Notes: a model not told the origin generated them from the sequence alone. A stretch of 64,000 nucleotides of DNA from Bacteriovorax sp. MedPE-SWde (GCA_001874305.1 MPCU01000003.1:515391-579390), one strand, 5' to 3'; shown: positions 52,232 through 61,217, counted from the first letter of the stretch. Made by a program: numbers and translations.

Positions 52232-52261
52232 TATAGGTCAGATAAGTAAGTTTGGCCTATA
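52232..52261 (+). terminator. Intrinsic terminator of the OMP gene
   Basis: TATAGGTCA, 12-base loop, TGGCCTATA (one G-U pair) followed by AGATTTTCTTTT. Confidence 0.65.
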
Positions 52262-52325
52262 AGATTTTCTTTTAAAAAAAGTGCTATAATGCTATAGATT
52301 AGTAGAATTTAGAGTAAAGGTACTT

Positions 52326-52589
52326 ATGAGTGAAAGACAAAGCAAAGCTACAGATGGAATAACATTGAAGATGATGCTAACGGATGTAATAGATCTCTTT
52401 GGTTTTAAAGACCTCTATGAAATGACTGAAATAAGAAGCTTTGATGACGACCACCCTCAATTTAATAAAATTCTTAAGTTTATTAGAAAAAATGAATGGG
52501 CCAAAGATAAGATTGAAAAAATGTATCGTGGTAATCTCGGTAAAATCGCTGCTATGAGAAGAGAGCAGGAAAGAAATCAAAGAAAGTAG
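52326..52589 (+). CDS. VF530 family DNA-binding protein (DUF2132)
   Basis: An 87-residue helical protein matching VF530: LKMMLTDVIDLFGFKDLYEM then FNKILKFIRKNEWAKDKIE. The family was named from a Vibrio fischeri structure and is thought to bind DNA; the role is unclear. A TATAAT box lies at 52285-52290 and GTAAAGG 6 bases before the ATG. It is a single-gene unit between two terminators. Confidence 0.88.
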   Translation: MSERQSKATDGITLKMMLTDVIDLFGFKDLYEMTEIRSFDDDHPQFNKILKFIRKNEWAKDKIEKMYRGNLGKIAAMRREQERNQRK

Positions 52590-52590
52590 A

Positions 52591-52613
52591 GACGTCGCTG
52601 TCTGAGCGACGTC
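52591..52613. terminator. GC-rich hairpin terminator
   Basis: GACGTCGC, 7-base loop, GCGACGTC, a perfect 8-base stem 1 base after the VF530 stop. It lies between the convergent VF530 and microprotein genes and can serve both; the U-tract is poor rightward (CAAACATTTATTC). Confidence 0.6.
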
Positions 52614-52630
52614 CAAACATTTATTCTTTC

Positions 52631-52765
52631 TTAGTTTTGTTTAGTGTCAAAGAACTCCGCAACATGTCTTAAGAACTTTGCTACATTTGCTTTATCAACG
52701 CCACAGCAGCTTGATTTGTCACAACACTCATTTGATTCACTTGTGTTTTTTATTTCTTTACTCAT
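52631..52765 (-). CDS. 44-residue Cys-rich microprotein coupled to ArsR
   Basis: A short reading frame of 44 codons encoding MSKEIKNTSESNECCDKSSC and then CGVDKANVAKFLRHVAEFFD with a short tail. It has two Cys pairs (14-15, 20-21). Its ATG overlaps the ArsR stop by 4 bases (ATGA) and has AAGGAGG upstream, so coupled translation is very likely. The Cys pairs resemble those in ArsR (52-53 and 105-106). A metal or metalloid carrier or buffer is inferred; no family is recognised. Confidence 0.7.
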   Translation of the reverse strand: MSKEIKNTSESNECCDKSSCCGVDKANVAKFLRHVAEFFDTKQN

Positions 52766-53118
52766 GATTCCTCCTTGGAATTGTTTGAACTTTCGTCTGC
52801 ACAACAGTTTTCAATGGAATCGGCCAATTCACGTAATGTTTTTGCGATTTCTTTTGCATTTAAAGAATAGAAAACGTTCTTGCCTTCTTTCTTGGCATTA
52901 AGCACCCCAGCTTTCTTCAAGGACGCCAAGTGCCTTGAGACTACTGATAGGTCAATATCGCAGCAACCTTTTACATCGTTAACGCTTTTCTCATTGGTAC
53001 CATCCTGAGAAGAGCGACAAAAATGTTTAAAGATGTTTAAACGATTCTTATCCCCAAGTGCTTTAAAGAGATTGAGAAGTTTTTCTGAATTTTCTGTAAA
53101 TGGTGTTTCGCATTTCAT
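52762..53118 (-). CDS. ArsR family metal-sensing repressor
   Basis: A 118-residue winged-helix repressor from MKCETPFTENSEKL (an in-frame ATG at 53166 would place the two operators inside the gene, so 53118 is preferred). The helix-turn-helix is CCDIDLSVVSRHLASLKKAG, with Cys52-Cys53 where ArsR has its metalloid-binding Cys pair; a second pair is at 105-106. It would release DNA on binding a thiophilic ion. Two TTGCAT-N4-ATGCAA dyads lie just upstream. It is followed by the coupled Cys-rich microprotein. Confidence 0.88.
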   Translation of the reverse strand: MKCETPFTENSEKLLNLFKALGDKNRLNIFKHFCRSSQDGTNEKSVNDVKGCCDIDLSVVSRHLASLKKAGVLNAKKEGKNVFYSLNAKEIAKTLRELADSIENCCADESSNNSKEES

Positions 53119-53128
53119 AAATACATAG

Positions 53129-53144
53129 TTGCATGAAAATGCAA
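53129..53144. promoter_or_regulatory. ArsR-type operator, site 1
   Basis: TTGCAT-GAAA-ATGCAA, a perfect 6-4-6 dyad 11 bases upstream of the ArsR start codon. The same half-sites recur 32 bases further upstream. Confidence 0.65.
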
Positions 53145-53160
53145 TCGTTTCAATAGTTAT

Positions 53161-53176
53161 TTGCATATGTATGCAA
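53161..53176. promoter_or_regulatory. ArsR-type operator, site 2
   Basis: TTGCAT-ATGT-ATGCAA, a perfect 6-4-6 dyad with the same half-sites as site 1. The 32-base period places both on about the same helix face. Confidence 0.65.
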
Positions 53177-53208
53177 GTAAAGTCTACGTTTGTAGTTAAA
53201 TCAGTATC

Positions 53209-54645
53209 TTATGTACCACAAAATGTAGCTGTTACTCTTTCGTTTTCAAGAGGAGCCTTCTTGTATTCTTCAAAATCTGTTTGTTCTATGAATGGTCTCT
53301 TTAGTAGCTCATTCATTTGAGTCATAACTGAATGATCTCCAGATAGAGATGCTTGGATTGCTCTTTCTACTTGATGGTTTCTTGGGATATAAATTGGGTT
53401 TGAAGAATTCATTAATGCTCTTGCCTCATCTAAGTCTTGGGCCTGATTTGATAATCTATCTGTCCATAGCTCATGGAATTGATCAAAGAGGGGAGTTTTC
53501 TTAAAGTTTGAAAGATCGCCACTAAGTGCCCTAAAACTATTAGTAAAATCAAGGTCTTCACTTTCTAAATAATCGAGCCACTTTTCAACGACATCACTAT
53601 CTTTATCTGTTGATTCAAATAGCCCAAACTTTGGAATCATTTTTGTCTGCCTGTCACTTTCATATATGTCGAGATAGGAGTTGATTGAATTCTCTAGTAG
53701 AGTGATTGCTTCTTTTTCGTCTTCACCAATTAAAGGAATCAAGCAGCTGGCCAGTCTTGATAGGTTCCATTTAGCAATATTGATTTGATTACCATATGAG
53801 TAGCGACCATTTTTATCGATGGAACTAAAGACACGACCCCTAGAGAAGTTATCTATGAACGCACATGGACCAAAATCTAGCGTTTCCCCACTTATCGACA
53901 TATTGTCAGTATTCATTACGCCGTGGATAAAACCTAGAGAGAGCCAATGAGCAACCATTTTAGATTGTACCTTTGCAACTTCATGTAGGAACTTAAGAAT
54001 GATGTCTTCTTCATTTGCTATATGTGGAAAATGTCTTTGGATACAATACTCCACTAAGAGTCGAATGCTGTCATTCTCTCCTCTTGCTGCAAGGAATTCA
54101 AATGTACCAACTCTTATATGACTTGAAGCAACTCTCGTAAAAACACCACCGGGAAGAGGTTGTTCTCTATATACATTTTCTCCAGTAGAGACTGCCGCCA
54201 ATGCCCTTGTTGTAGGTACTCCTAAAAAGTGCATCGCCTCACTAACTATATATTCTCTAACTACAGGACCAAGTGAAGATTTACCATCGCCACCTCGTGA
54301 GTAATTTGTTCTACCAGAACCTTTAAGTTGAACATCGTACTGCTTACCTTGTGATGACTTTACTTCTCCAAGAAGCATAGCTCGACCGTCTCCGAGTTGT
54401 GGGACAAAGTGTCCAAACTGATGGCCTGCGTAGGCGAGGGCCACTGATGAGGCTCCGTCAGGTATAACTTGTCCTGAAAATAACTTCGCCAAATCTTTGT
54501 CATCAAGGTCCGAAAGGGATATTCCAAGATCACTTGCCAACTCCTTATTAAATGCTAATAGCTGAGGGTTTTGTACAGTGTCTGGAACTTCAGATGAATA
54601 GAGGATTTCAGGTAGGTCAGTATATGTATTTTCGAATTTTATCAT
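53209..54645 (-). CDS. selO: SelO family protein adenylyltransferase (YdiU)
   Basis: A pseudokinase-fold enzyme that transfers AMP from ATP to protein Ser, Thr or Tyr. It has 478 residues, the same as E. coli YdiU. The family stretch AYAGHQFGHFVPQLGDGRA is intact, followed by DVQLKGSGRTNYSRGGDGKS and the metal-binding HGVMNTDNMSISGE and FGPCAF. The C-terminus TFCGT has a Cys three residues from the end, at the place of selenocysteine in animal SelO. It is linked in family studies to redox stress. Confidence 0.92.
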   Translation of the reverse strand: MIKFENTYTDLPEILYSSEVPDTVQNPQLLAFNKELASDLGISLSDLDDKDLAKLFSGQVIPDGASSVALAYAGHQFGHFVPQLGDGRAMLLGEVKSSQGKQYDVQLKGSGRTNYSRGGDGKSSLGPVVREYIVSEAMHFLGVPTTRALAAVSTGENVYREQPLPGGVFTRVASSHIRVGTFEFLAARGENDSIRLLVEYCIQRHFPHIANEEDIILKFLHEVAKVQSKMVAHWLSLGFIHGVMNTDNMSISGETLDFGPCAFIDNFSRGRVFSSIDKNGRYSYGNQINIAKWNLSRLASCLIPLIGEDEKEAITLLENSINSYLDIYESDRQTKMIPKFGLFESTDKDSDVVEKWLDYLESEDLDFTNSFRALSGDLSNFKKTPLFDQFHELWTDRLSNQAQDLDEARALMNSSNPIYIPRNHQVERAIQASLSGDHSVMTQMNELLKRPFIEQTDFEEYKKAPLENERVTATFCGT

Positions 54646-54710
54646 GAGTTAATATAACCCACTGGCGTCCATGTTTCTATTATTCAGTAAAATATTGTAG
54701 TATCTGATTC

Positions 54711-55487
54711 ATGGAAAAAAAGAAATTCTTCTATTTATTAAAAATTCAATACCTTGGCTTTAGATTTAGTGGGTGGCAGAAACAGACTAATGCAAAGACG
54801 GTACAAGAAATGGTCGATAGAACTATTTCTTTCATTGTAAAGCATGATAACCATAAGACACTAGGTGCCGGAAGGACGGATGCGAAAGTATCCACAAATG
54901 AATATGCTCTAGAGCTCTATATTTCGAGAGAACTTAATCTTGATACTTTTCTTGATGAATTTAATGAAAACTTGCCCGCTGATATTCGTGCCCTTGAGCT
55001 CATTCAAGTCGACGAGTCTTTTAATATTATGGAAGCTCCAGAACTTAAAGAGTATCTCTACATCTTTACATCAGGCAAGAAGCCTCATCCATTTTGCGCT
55101 CCATTCATGGTGTATTTTCAAGAGGCCATGGATATAGATCTTATGAAAGAAGGAGCAAAGATTTTTGAGGGAAGGCATAACTTTAAAGCGTTTTGTTATA
55201 AACCGAAGGAGAATGCTACTTTTGAAAGGGCTGTCGACTTTTGTGAGATAGTAGAGAATGATCTTTATACGGCAAACTTCTTTCCAAAAGAGTCTTGGAT
55301 TTTACATGTTCATGGAAAGGGTTTTATGAGACATCAAGTTCGCATAATGATGGGAGCATTGATAAAGCTAGGTCGTGGAGATATCACTTTAAATGATATT
55401 AAGAAGTCTTTAGAAACAGGAGAACTTTGTGGACAAGGATTCATCGCTCCTTCTTCAGGGTTAATGTTAAATAAGTTACACATATAG
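54711..55487 (+). CDS. truA: tRNA pseudouridine synthase A
   Basis: Makes pseudouridine at positions 38-40 of the tRNA anticodon arm. It has 258 residues. The catalytic Asp57 lies in GAGRTDAKVS, and the family segments KIQYLGFRFSGWQKQ, GKGFMRHQVRIMMGAL and APSSGLML are intact. It is first in a four-gene run with YwbE, the YkgJ-GNAT fusion and a DUF1330 gene, spaced 2-8 bases or overlapping. Confidence 0.93.
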   Translation: MEKKKFFYLLKIQYLGFRFSGWQKQTNAKTVQEMVDRTISFIVKHDNHKTLGAGRTDAKVSTNEYALELYISRELNLDTFLDEFNENLPADIRALELIQVDESFNIMEAPELKEYLYIFTSGKKPHPFCAPFMVYFQEAMDIDLMKEGAKIFEGRHNFKAFCYKPKENATFERAVDFCEIVENDLYTANFFPKESWILHVHGKGFMRHQVRIMMGALIKLGRGDITLNDIKKSLETGELCGQGFIAPSSGLMLNKLHI

Positions 55488-55495
55488 GAATAATA

Positions 55496-55696
55496 ATGGA
55501 TGGAACAAATAGAGAAGACATTTCTCCTGGATTAGAAGTTAGAATTGTTTTAAAAAAAGATCAACGCTCTGGAAAACTAACTGAGGGAATCGTTGAAAAA
55601 CTTTTAACTAAGTCTCCTTATCATCCCCATGGAATTAAAGTTCGCTTGGAGAGTGGGGATGTTGGTCGAGTAAAAGAAATAATTGATAATGACTAA
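55496..55696 (+). CDS. YwbE family protein (DUF2196)
   Basis: A 66-residue KOW-like small protein of the YwbE family: NREDISPGLEVRIVLKKDQR, then the GIVEKLLTKSPYHPHGIKVR core and a Gly-rich end. It is named after B. subtilis YwbE and has no known function. It overlaps the next gene by 8 bases. It starts 8 bases after truA. Confidence 0.9.
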   Translation: MDGTNREDISPGLEVRIVLKKDQRSGKLTEGIVEKLLTKSPYHPHGIKVRLESGDVGRVKEIIDND

Positions 55697-56456
55697 AGAA
55701 AACGAAGTTACATGTAGTACTTGTAAGGCATTATGCTGCCGCTTAGAAGTGCAGCTCATCGATGATTCCGATGATCAGGTCCCTGAAGAGTATACTACAA
55801 AAGTAGATGGTATTTATACGGCAATGAAACAGGCCGATGACGGCTGGTGCTTAGCTCTTGATAGAAGGACTATGCTCTGTAAAATCTATGAAAAGAGACC
55901 GTTCATTTGTCGTGATTACAAAGAAAATGATTATGACTGTTTGATAGAGCGTGAAAAACTACAGTCATTCTCACAGATTGCTCTCCCTGTAGAATTCTCT
56001 GCACCTATAAAGGTTATTCGAGAAAAGTACTTCCTTGAAGTTCTCTCATCAAAACATAATAAGGCCGATTTTGAAGCATGGAGTTCAAGTATTGATGAGC
56101 TTAAAGGGGTGTTTGGTCCTAATAACCCCTGGCCTGAAGATGTTACAGACCTAAGTTACAATTTAAAGGATCTAGAGAACCATCATAAAGAATTTTTAGA
56201 TAGAGAAGCTTTTACTTATTCGATTTTAGAAAGGGGGAGTGACCTCTGTATTGGTTGCCTTTATATTAGGCCATGTTCGATAAGTGAGTATGATTGTCGT
56301 GTTGATTTTTGGTTTAGAACAGGACATACTTCCCATGTTGAAGAGTTCTATCAGTGGCTTAAGAAATGGCTTTTGGAATATTGGGGATTTGATAAGCCTG
56401 TTTTTCCTGGACGCTCAATAAGTTGGAACGATTATAATACTCAGATGGAGAAGTAG
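55689..56456 (+). CDS. YkgJ-type Cys-cluster domain fused to a GNAT acetyltransferase
   Basis: A 255-residue two-domain protein from the ATG at 55689 (a TTG at 55683 is in frame). Residues 1-85 form the YkgJ zinc/iron-chelating type, with Cys9, Cys12, Cys16 and Cys17 (TCSTCKALCC) and later Cys in WCLALDRRTMLCKIYEKRPF. Residues 100-255 are a GNAT domain of the group with HNKADFEAWSSSIDELKG, NPWPEDVTDLSYNLKDLENH, REAFTYSILERGSD and CIGCLYIRP. I know both domains as separate proteins; the fusion is unusual. The acceptor is unknown. Confidence 0.8.
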   Translation: MTKENEVTCSTCKALCCRLEVQLIDDSDDQVPEEYTTKVDGIYTAMKQADDGWCLALDRRTMLCKIYEKRPFICRDYKENDYDCLIEREKLQSFSQIALPVEFSAPIKVIREKYFLEVLSSKHNKADFEAWSSSIDELKGVFGPNNPWPEDVTDLSYNLKDLENHHKEFLDREAFTYSILERGSDLCIGCLYIRPCSISEYDCRVDFWFRTGHTSHVEEFYQWLKKWLLEYWGFDKPVFPGRSISWNDYNTQMEK

Positions 56457-56458
56457 AT

Positions 56459-56758
56459 ATGTCATATGAAATGATGGTTGGATTAGAAATAAAAGATGAT
56501 TCTGTATATACACAATATAGAGAAGCAATGACTCCAATACTTACTGAATACGGTGGTGGTTTTCGCTATGACTTTAAAGTTTCTGAAGTTTTAAAGAATG
56601 AAGAGGGACGCTCAATTAATAGAGTATTCGCAATCTACTGTAGAGATAAAGAAAGTATGGATAATTTCTTCTCTAATCCAAGGTATTTAGAAGCTAAGAA
56701 TAAGTTCTTTGAATCTTCAGTTCTCGAGACAACAATCATCTCTGCATACGAAAGATAG
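56459..56758 (+). CDS. DUF1330-like small protein
   Basis: A 99-residue ferredoxin-like (dimeric alpha-beta barrel) protein with the DUF1330 pattern DSVYTQYREAMTPILTEYGG and FFSNPRYLEAKNKFFESSVL. The function of the family is unknown. It starts 2 bases after the YkgJ-GNAT gene. A second DUF1330 gene lies at 62646. Confidence 0.8.
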   Translation: MSYEMMVGLEIKDDSVYTQYREAMTPILTEYGGGFRYDFKVSEVLKNEEGRSINRVFAIYCRDKESMDNFFSNPRYLEAKNKFFESSVLETTIISAYER

Positions 56759-56760
56759 AT

Positions 56761-57477
56761 TTATAAAGAATAGTGCTTATCAATTATTTTAATCACTTCT
56801 TTATTATCTTTTAATGTCTTGGATGCTTTTATTAACTTATCAATGAGATGTTTCTTCTTAGACTTTTTTGAAAATTGTACCCATGCAGTATTTGTAGTTA
56901 ATATAAAAGGTTTATCGAGAACTGATTTCTTATGACCAAGTTTTTGCATTTGAAACATAAGGATTTTTTCAGGAGCTATCACCGCACCAACTCTTTTGTT
57001 AATCAGCATTTGAATTGCATAATTATAATCTAGAACGTAGTTTACTTTCATTTTCTCATCGTTAGTGAATCTTGGGCTATAGCGAACTCCACGAGGTGTC
57101 GCTAGTTGATGTTTATATAGATCCTGATACTTAGAAATCTTAGTACCTTTTAAACCGACTGCAATTGTATTGAGATCATAGAGTGGAATAAGCTTATTAC
57201 TAACTTCCTGACTTCTGTTAGATAAGAAAAAGATAGCAAAGTCTATTGATCCTGATTCAAGACTTTGGATCATTCTCTTATAAGGAAGTAGTTTCTTTTT
57301 AATTTTTATACCTGAAGTTTCTTCTAGTCGTTTAGCAATGTCTGGAATAATCCCAACGACTTCACCCTTTTCTAAACTTCCATAGGGGAGTATTTTAAAG
57401 ACGCCAATAGTTAGCTTGTCTTCTGAGTAGACACTAACTGTAAGCATGAATAGGAGTAGTGTAATAAGCTTCTTCAT
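56761..57477 (-). CDS. Periplasmic solute-binding protein family 3-like
   Basis: A 238-residue protein from the ATG at 57477 with a signal peptide ending VSVYSE. The fold is SBP_bac_3: LTIGVFKILPYGSLEKGEVV, LLPYKRMIQSLESGSIDFAI and a C-terminal IIDKHYSL. No transporter subunits are adjacent, as with the similar gene at 25836. It could sense rather than transport. Confidence 0.8.
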   Translation of the reverse strand: MKKLITLLLFMLTVSVYSEDKLTIGVFKILPYGSLEKGEVVGIIPDIAKRLEETSGIKIKKKLLPYKRMIQSLESGSIDFAIFFLSNRSQEVSNKLIPLYDLNTIAVGLKGTKISKYQDLYKHQLATPRGVRYSPRFTNDEKMKVNYVLDYNYAIQMLINKRVGAVIAPEKILMFQMQKLGHKKSVLDKPFILTTNTAWVQFSKKSKKKHLIDKLIKASKTLKDNKEVIKIIDKHYSL

Positions 57478-57540
57478 CAATTAAAGTATTATACATCAAA
57501 AACTATTTAGCTAATAGCTTATAAGTGATAGGATTTATTA

Positions 57541-57933
57541 ATGAAATCAGTCTTTTTAAAAAATATTAGTGCCGAAATTCAGCTTCTTAACGATGGAAAG
57601 CCCTTGGAAGCAATTGATAGCTTCTATAGCGATGATATAATCATGTATGATAATGATCAAGTTTTTGCTGATGGACTCACAGAGAGTCGCTCTAAGCAGG
57701 AGCCATTTATCAAAGCTGCTAAAAGTATTTCAGGGAATATTGTTGATTTAGTTATTGATGAGGTCAATGAAGTGGCGATCTTCTTAAATAAGTCTCAGTT
57801 TATAAATTCAGCAGGAAAAGTATTTCAAATTAATGGTCTCTGTTGGCAACAATGGAAAGAGGGAAAAGTTAGCGAAGAGCGCTACTATACTGGCGAGCTA
57901 ATGAAAACGAAGCTTATCGAGTTCTATAACTAA
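57541..57933 (+). CDS. SnoaL/NTF2-like protein
   Basis: A 130-residue cone-fold protein: helical start ([20 protein letters not shown]), then [15 protein letters not shown] and strands to [20 protein letters not shown]. Function unknown. It is a single-gene unit whose stop overlaps the convergent rluF gene by 4 bases. Confidence 0.75.
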   Translation: MKSVFLKNISAEIQLLNDGKPLEAIDSFYSDDIIMYDNDQVFADGLTESRSKQEPFIKAAKSISGNIVDLVIDEVNEVAIFLNKSQFINSAGKVFQINGLCWQQWKEGKVSEERYYTGELMKTKLIEFYN

Positions 57934-58829
57934 CGTTTCTTTTTTCCTCGAGAAGTCGATCTCGCAGTATCTTTCTTATATTCTTTATCAAGAGCAGCAA
58001 ACATTTTATCGTATTTACTGGCCTTCTTTTTTTGTTGTTGTGGCCTTTTCTTTTGAATAGGCTTGTTCTTTCTTTGTCCCTGAGTTTTTGTCTTTGGGTC
58101 AGCTTCTGATGATGAATCTTCTATCATTTTTAAAAGTGTTTTTAATTCGTCATCTGTAAGATCTCGCCAGTCTCCAGCTGCAAGTCCCTTGAGACTAACA
58201 TTCATAATTCTCACACGATCTAGTCTTTGTACTTCATAACCAAAGTATTCACTCATTCTTCTTATCTGTCTGTTTAAACCCTGAATTAAAGTGATTCTAT
58301 AAGAGTTTGTAGACTCTTTAACTACCTTACATTTCTTAGTCATCACACCAAGAATTGGAACACCATTACTCATTCCTTTGATAAACTCATCAGTGATAGG
58401 TTTATCAACAGTAACGATATATTCTTTTTCGTGATTATTACCAGCTCGTAGGATTTTGTTAACAAGGTCTCCGTTATTCGTCAGAAAGATTAGACCTTGA
58501 GAGTCTTTATCAAGTCTACCAATAGGGAAAATACGAGTGCTGTGATTTACGTAATCAACGATATTATTTACTTCACTGCTTTCTGTTGTGCTGACAATTC
58601 CCGTAGGTTTATTGAGAGCGATAAAAATTAACTTTTCCTCGTCACGAGGTTCAATACGTTTCCCATTTACTTCAACTAAATCACCAGGGGAAACTTGGGC
58701 ACCAATTCCTGAAGGTTTTCCATTTATAAGAACCTTTCCATTAGCAATGAATTCATCGGCTTCTCGACGAGAGCACATACCACTTTGGCTTATATATTTG
58801 TTAAGTCTAATAGGAGAGTTAATGTCCAT
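57930..58829 (-). CDS. rluF: 23S rRNA pseudouridine synthase RluF
   Basis: Modifies U2604 of 23S rRNA in the RluF family. It has 299 residues. An S4-like RNA-binding domain is at 8-55 ([20 protein letters not shown]), the catalytic Asp is in [13 protein letters not shown] and the RluF-specific [17 protein letters not shown] follows. The C-terminal 60 residues are Lys/Arg/Gln-rich and disordered, as in RluF and RluB. Start ATG at 58829 with AAGGTAAA upstream. Confidence 0.9.
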   Translation of the reverse strand: MDINSPIRLNKYISQSGMCSRREADEFIANGKVLINGKPSGIGAQVSPGDLVEVNGKRIEPRDEEKLIFIALNKPTGIVSTTESSEVNNIVDYVNHSTRIFPIGRLDKDSQGLIFLTNNGDLVNKILRAGNNHEKEYIVTVDKPITDEFIKGMSNGVPILGVMTKKCKVVKESTNSYRITLIQGLNRQIRRMSEYFGYEVQRLDRVRIMNVSLKGLAAGDWRDLTDDELKTLLKMIEDSSSEADPKTKTQGQRKNKPIQKKRPQQQKKKASKYDKMFAALDKEYKKDTARSTSRGKKKR

Positions 58830-58940
58830 TTTATTTACCTTGTATCAATAATTTGCAGAAATATAGCACAATATTTGCCTAAATATTCATACCTATGAAA
58901 TTTTGATCATTTTTTGTAAAACTCGTGCTATTAAGACTCT

Positions 58941-60107
58941 ATGGCTAAGAAAAAAAAATCAGGTATGGCACTACAAGGTGTTGGAATTGCACCAAATATT
59001 CTCCTTCAACAGATAGAGAGCACCGCTCCTTTTATATTCAAAGGTGAGCTCGATACGACTCTTGAAAAGCGAGAGTTTCTTGAGAAGATAAGATTCTATA
59101 AGAAGAACCTTAAGCAGCTCAATAATATCGATCTTGCAGAGTACTTTCATATCTGTCTTTGTGCTCACTGGTCTACGGCCGGAACATTTGTTCCAACTGA
59201 TGTAGATAACCAAATTAGAGAAACTCTTTGGAAGCATGGTCAAATTCAGAAATATATCGATAAGATGGCCAAGATAACAATAGATTCTTGGACTTGGGAC
59301 TACTCGCAGGTCACAAATAGAAAGTCATTTAATAGAGATAATACAACGGTTATGAGTACCCATGAAGGTACATGGCTGAGTGTTGCCATTGGTGCATATT
59401 GCGCACTAGTTAAGAATAAGAAAACAGAACTTGCAAAAGATATGGCCGATGTCATTCTTGAAGAAATAAAGAAAGAACAAGAGATCATGATTCATCTTCG
59501 TGAAGATCGTGATCATATTAACTTTCTTAGAGCAGCACCATTATTAGCACATAACTTTGGTGACCTTGATAGGGTAATGGTTCAATGGAAGATGGATGAG
59601 AATGATGCTTTCTTTAAGCGTATTTTTAAGCTTGGTCATCAACTGAATGATAGCTATGATCCGATCCTTGTTTATACTGGAAAGGTCAATAAAGAGTTTA
59701 GCTCTAAAGAAAACCATCGACACATGTCAATGAGACAACCTAAGTGCTTAAGACGCTCATATAAGTTTCTTATTCCTGTGGGGCCATTCATGGACGACTG
59801 GGGAATGGAGCTTGGTCAAAGTGATATTCTAACGATAGAAGAGAAAGCAGAAGTTGCTGCGGCATTCTTTGAAGGTTATAAAAGACAAGAAGAAGCATTT
59901 GGATATATTAGAGGTTATAAGAATCTCGTTGATACTGTAGATGGTGGGTTAAGTGCACTAGAGCAGTACTTACCATTTGATCTTGTTGCAGAGATTAAGA
60001 AGTCTGAATTTTCACAATTGGCAAAAGTCTCACGAGAAGAGTTTGAAGCTGACTATGCAAAAAGACTTTCAGAATTTGTATGTCCAGAAACAGGTCTAAA
60101 ATTTTAA
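58941..60107 (+). CDS. Soluble protein of unknown function (388 aa)
   Basis: A 388-residue cytoplasmic protein with a basic start (MAKKKKSG) and no signal peptide or TM segment. It has many conserved-looking Trp and His positions (EYFHICLCAHWSTAG, DSWTWDYSQVTN, ENHRHMSMRQPKCLRRSYKF). I recognise no family. The 3' end overlaps the convergent WYL regulator by 4 bases. Confidence 0.6.
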   Translation: MAKKKKSGMALQGVGIAPNILLQQIESTAPFIFKGELDTTLEKREFLEKIRFYKKNLKQLNNIDLAEYFHICLCAHWSTAGTFVPTDVDNQIRETLWKHGQIQKYIDKMAKITIDSWTWDYSQVTNRKSFNRDNTTVMSTHEGTWLSVAIGAYCALVKNKKTELAKDMADVILEEIKKEQEIMIHLREDRDHINFLRAAPLLAHNFGDLDRVMVQWKMDENDAFFKRIFKLGHQLNDSYDPILVYTGKVNKEFSSKENHRHMSMRQPKCLRRSYKFLIPVGPFMDDWGMELGQSDILTIEEKAEVAAAFFEGYKRQEEAFGYIRGYKNLVDTVDGGLSALEQYLPFDLVAEIKKSEFSQLAKVSREEFEADYAKRLSEFVCPETGLKF

Positions 60108-60838
60108 ATCTCGTCAAAGAAGTCTTCAACTTGTTCTTTAAACTTACTCTTATGATGTAAATTAAATGAACTAGTTGAAGCTGTTGTTCTTAGAATCCTA
60201 TCAACTCGAAACATTCTCACATCATTTCTAAGATGGTCCCAAGCGTGTATATACCAAATAGGCCAATTCAATACTAAGTAATGTGGTTCTATAAATCTCT
60301 CTAGTGTTTCACCCTTTCCCGAAGTGTACTTTATTGTAAGTGACTTTTGTTCAAAGAATGCCTCATGTAAATCGTTAACTACGGCTTGCCTTGGAAGCGT
60401 ATAGTTTTGAAGAATCCTCTCTGATGCATTATCTCCAATATAAAGTCTCTTTCTTAAATTCTGGACTTGTACTCTTTGACCTTCTGGAAACGATCGAGCA
60501 ATTTTGTCTTTTATCGACTTCATATTTTGTAGGAATAGTGGTGACTTTAACTTTTCAATTGTTGCCAATGCTAATATTAAGTCGATGATCTCTTTATAGT
60601 TTAGTTCTAACTTAGAAAGGCCGTATCTTTTATTAAGTCTGATTCCTCCGCCTCTTCCTCTGTCGGTTTCAATAGGAATTCCCATCTCTGTTACTTCAGA
60701 CAGATCTCTCATAAGCGTTCTTTGACTTATTTGTAGAGCGTGGCTTAATTCCATACTTGTCCAGAAATCGCGTGTCTTAAGCAGACCTATTAAGCGGTCT
60801 AGTCTATTTTTTCGATCTATAAATTTAGTCTTTCTCAT
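60104..60838 (-). CDS. WYL-domain transcription regulator (YafY-like)
   Basis: A 244-residue regulator. The N-terminal DeoR-type helix-turn-helix reads TSMELSHALQISQRTLMRDL with the wing TDRGRGGGIRLNKRYG. The C-terminal WYL domain has HYLVLNWPIWYIHAWDHLRN and MFRVDRI. WYL domains sense nucleic acids or small ligands. It is divergent from the ABM-like gene at 60911, a likely target, with an 8-base dyad between them. Confidence 0.88.
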   Translation of the reverse strand: MRKTKFIDRKNRLDRLIGLLKTRDFWTSMELSHALQISQRTLMRDLSEVTEMGIPIETDRGRGGGIRLNKRYGLSKLELNYKEIIDLILALATIEKLKSPLFLQNMKSIKDKIARSFPEGQRVQVQNLRKRLYIGDNASERILQNYTLPRQAVVNDLHEAFFEQKSLTIKYTSGKGETLERFIEPHYLVLNWPIWYIHAWDHLRNDVRMFRVDRILRTTASTSSFNLHHKSKFKEQVEDFFDEI

Positions 60839-60852
60839 GAATTTAATATGCC

Positions 60853-60879
60853 ATTATATGTCATATATATCCATATAAT
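60853..60879. promoter_or_regulatory. Inverted repeat, candidate WYL-regulator operator
   Basis: ATTATATG (60853-60860) and CATATAAT (60872-60879) are perfect inverted copies with an 11-base spacer in the 72-base divergent gap. AT-rich, so chance symmetry is possible. Confidence 0.35.
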
Positions 60880-60910
60880 AAAATTACAAATCCATTACCA
60901 AGGAGATTAT

Positions 60911-61204
60911 ATGGAAGTTAGTGAATTCGTAGTTTTTAAGTTTAAGGCAGATGTTAGTAAAGTAGATCAAAATCGACTAATGGAGTCGTTAACCGATTGT
61001 GCAAAGAAGTATGAAGGCTTCATGAATAGAGATTTCTACTATGCCGAGAGTGACAATCGCTGGGTAGATCATATTATTTGGGCGAACTCTGATTTCGCTG
61101 TTAATGCCGCTGAGAATATCATGAAGGATCCTAAGGCTGGTGAAGTTTTTCAACATATTGATGAGAGTAGTATCGTTATGTCTCACTTTAAGAAAATGAA
61201 TTAA
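60911..61204 (+). CDS. ABM-like ferredoxin-fold small protein
   Basis: A 97-residue protein from the ATG at 60911, chosen for AAGGAG 7 bases upstream; the open frame extends 21 codons further. It resembles antibiotic biosynthesis monooxygenase-like dimers: EFVVFKFKADVSKVDQNRLM, then NRDFYYAESDNRWVDHIIWA. Such proteins are heme oxygenases, quinol monooxygenases or have no enzyme role. Divergent from the WYL regulator. Confidence 0.75.
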   Translation: MEVSEFVVFKFKADVSKVDQNRLMESLTDCAKKYEGFMNRDFYYAESDNRWVDHIIWANSDFAVNAAENIMKDPKAGEVFQHIDESSIVMSHFKKMN

Positions 61205-61217
61205 TAGAGGAGACTCT

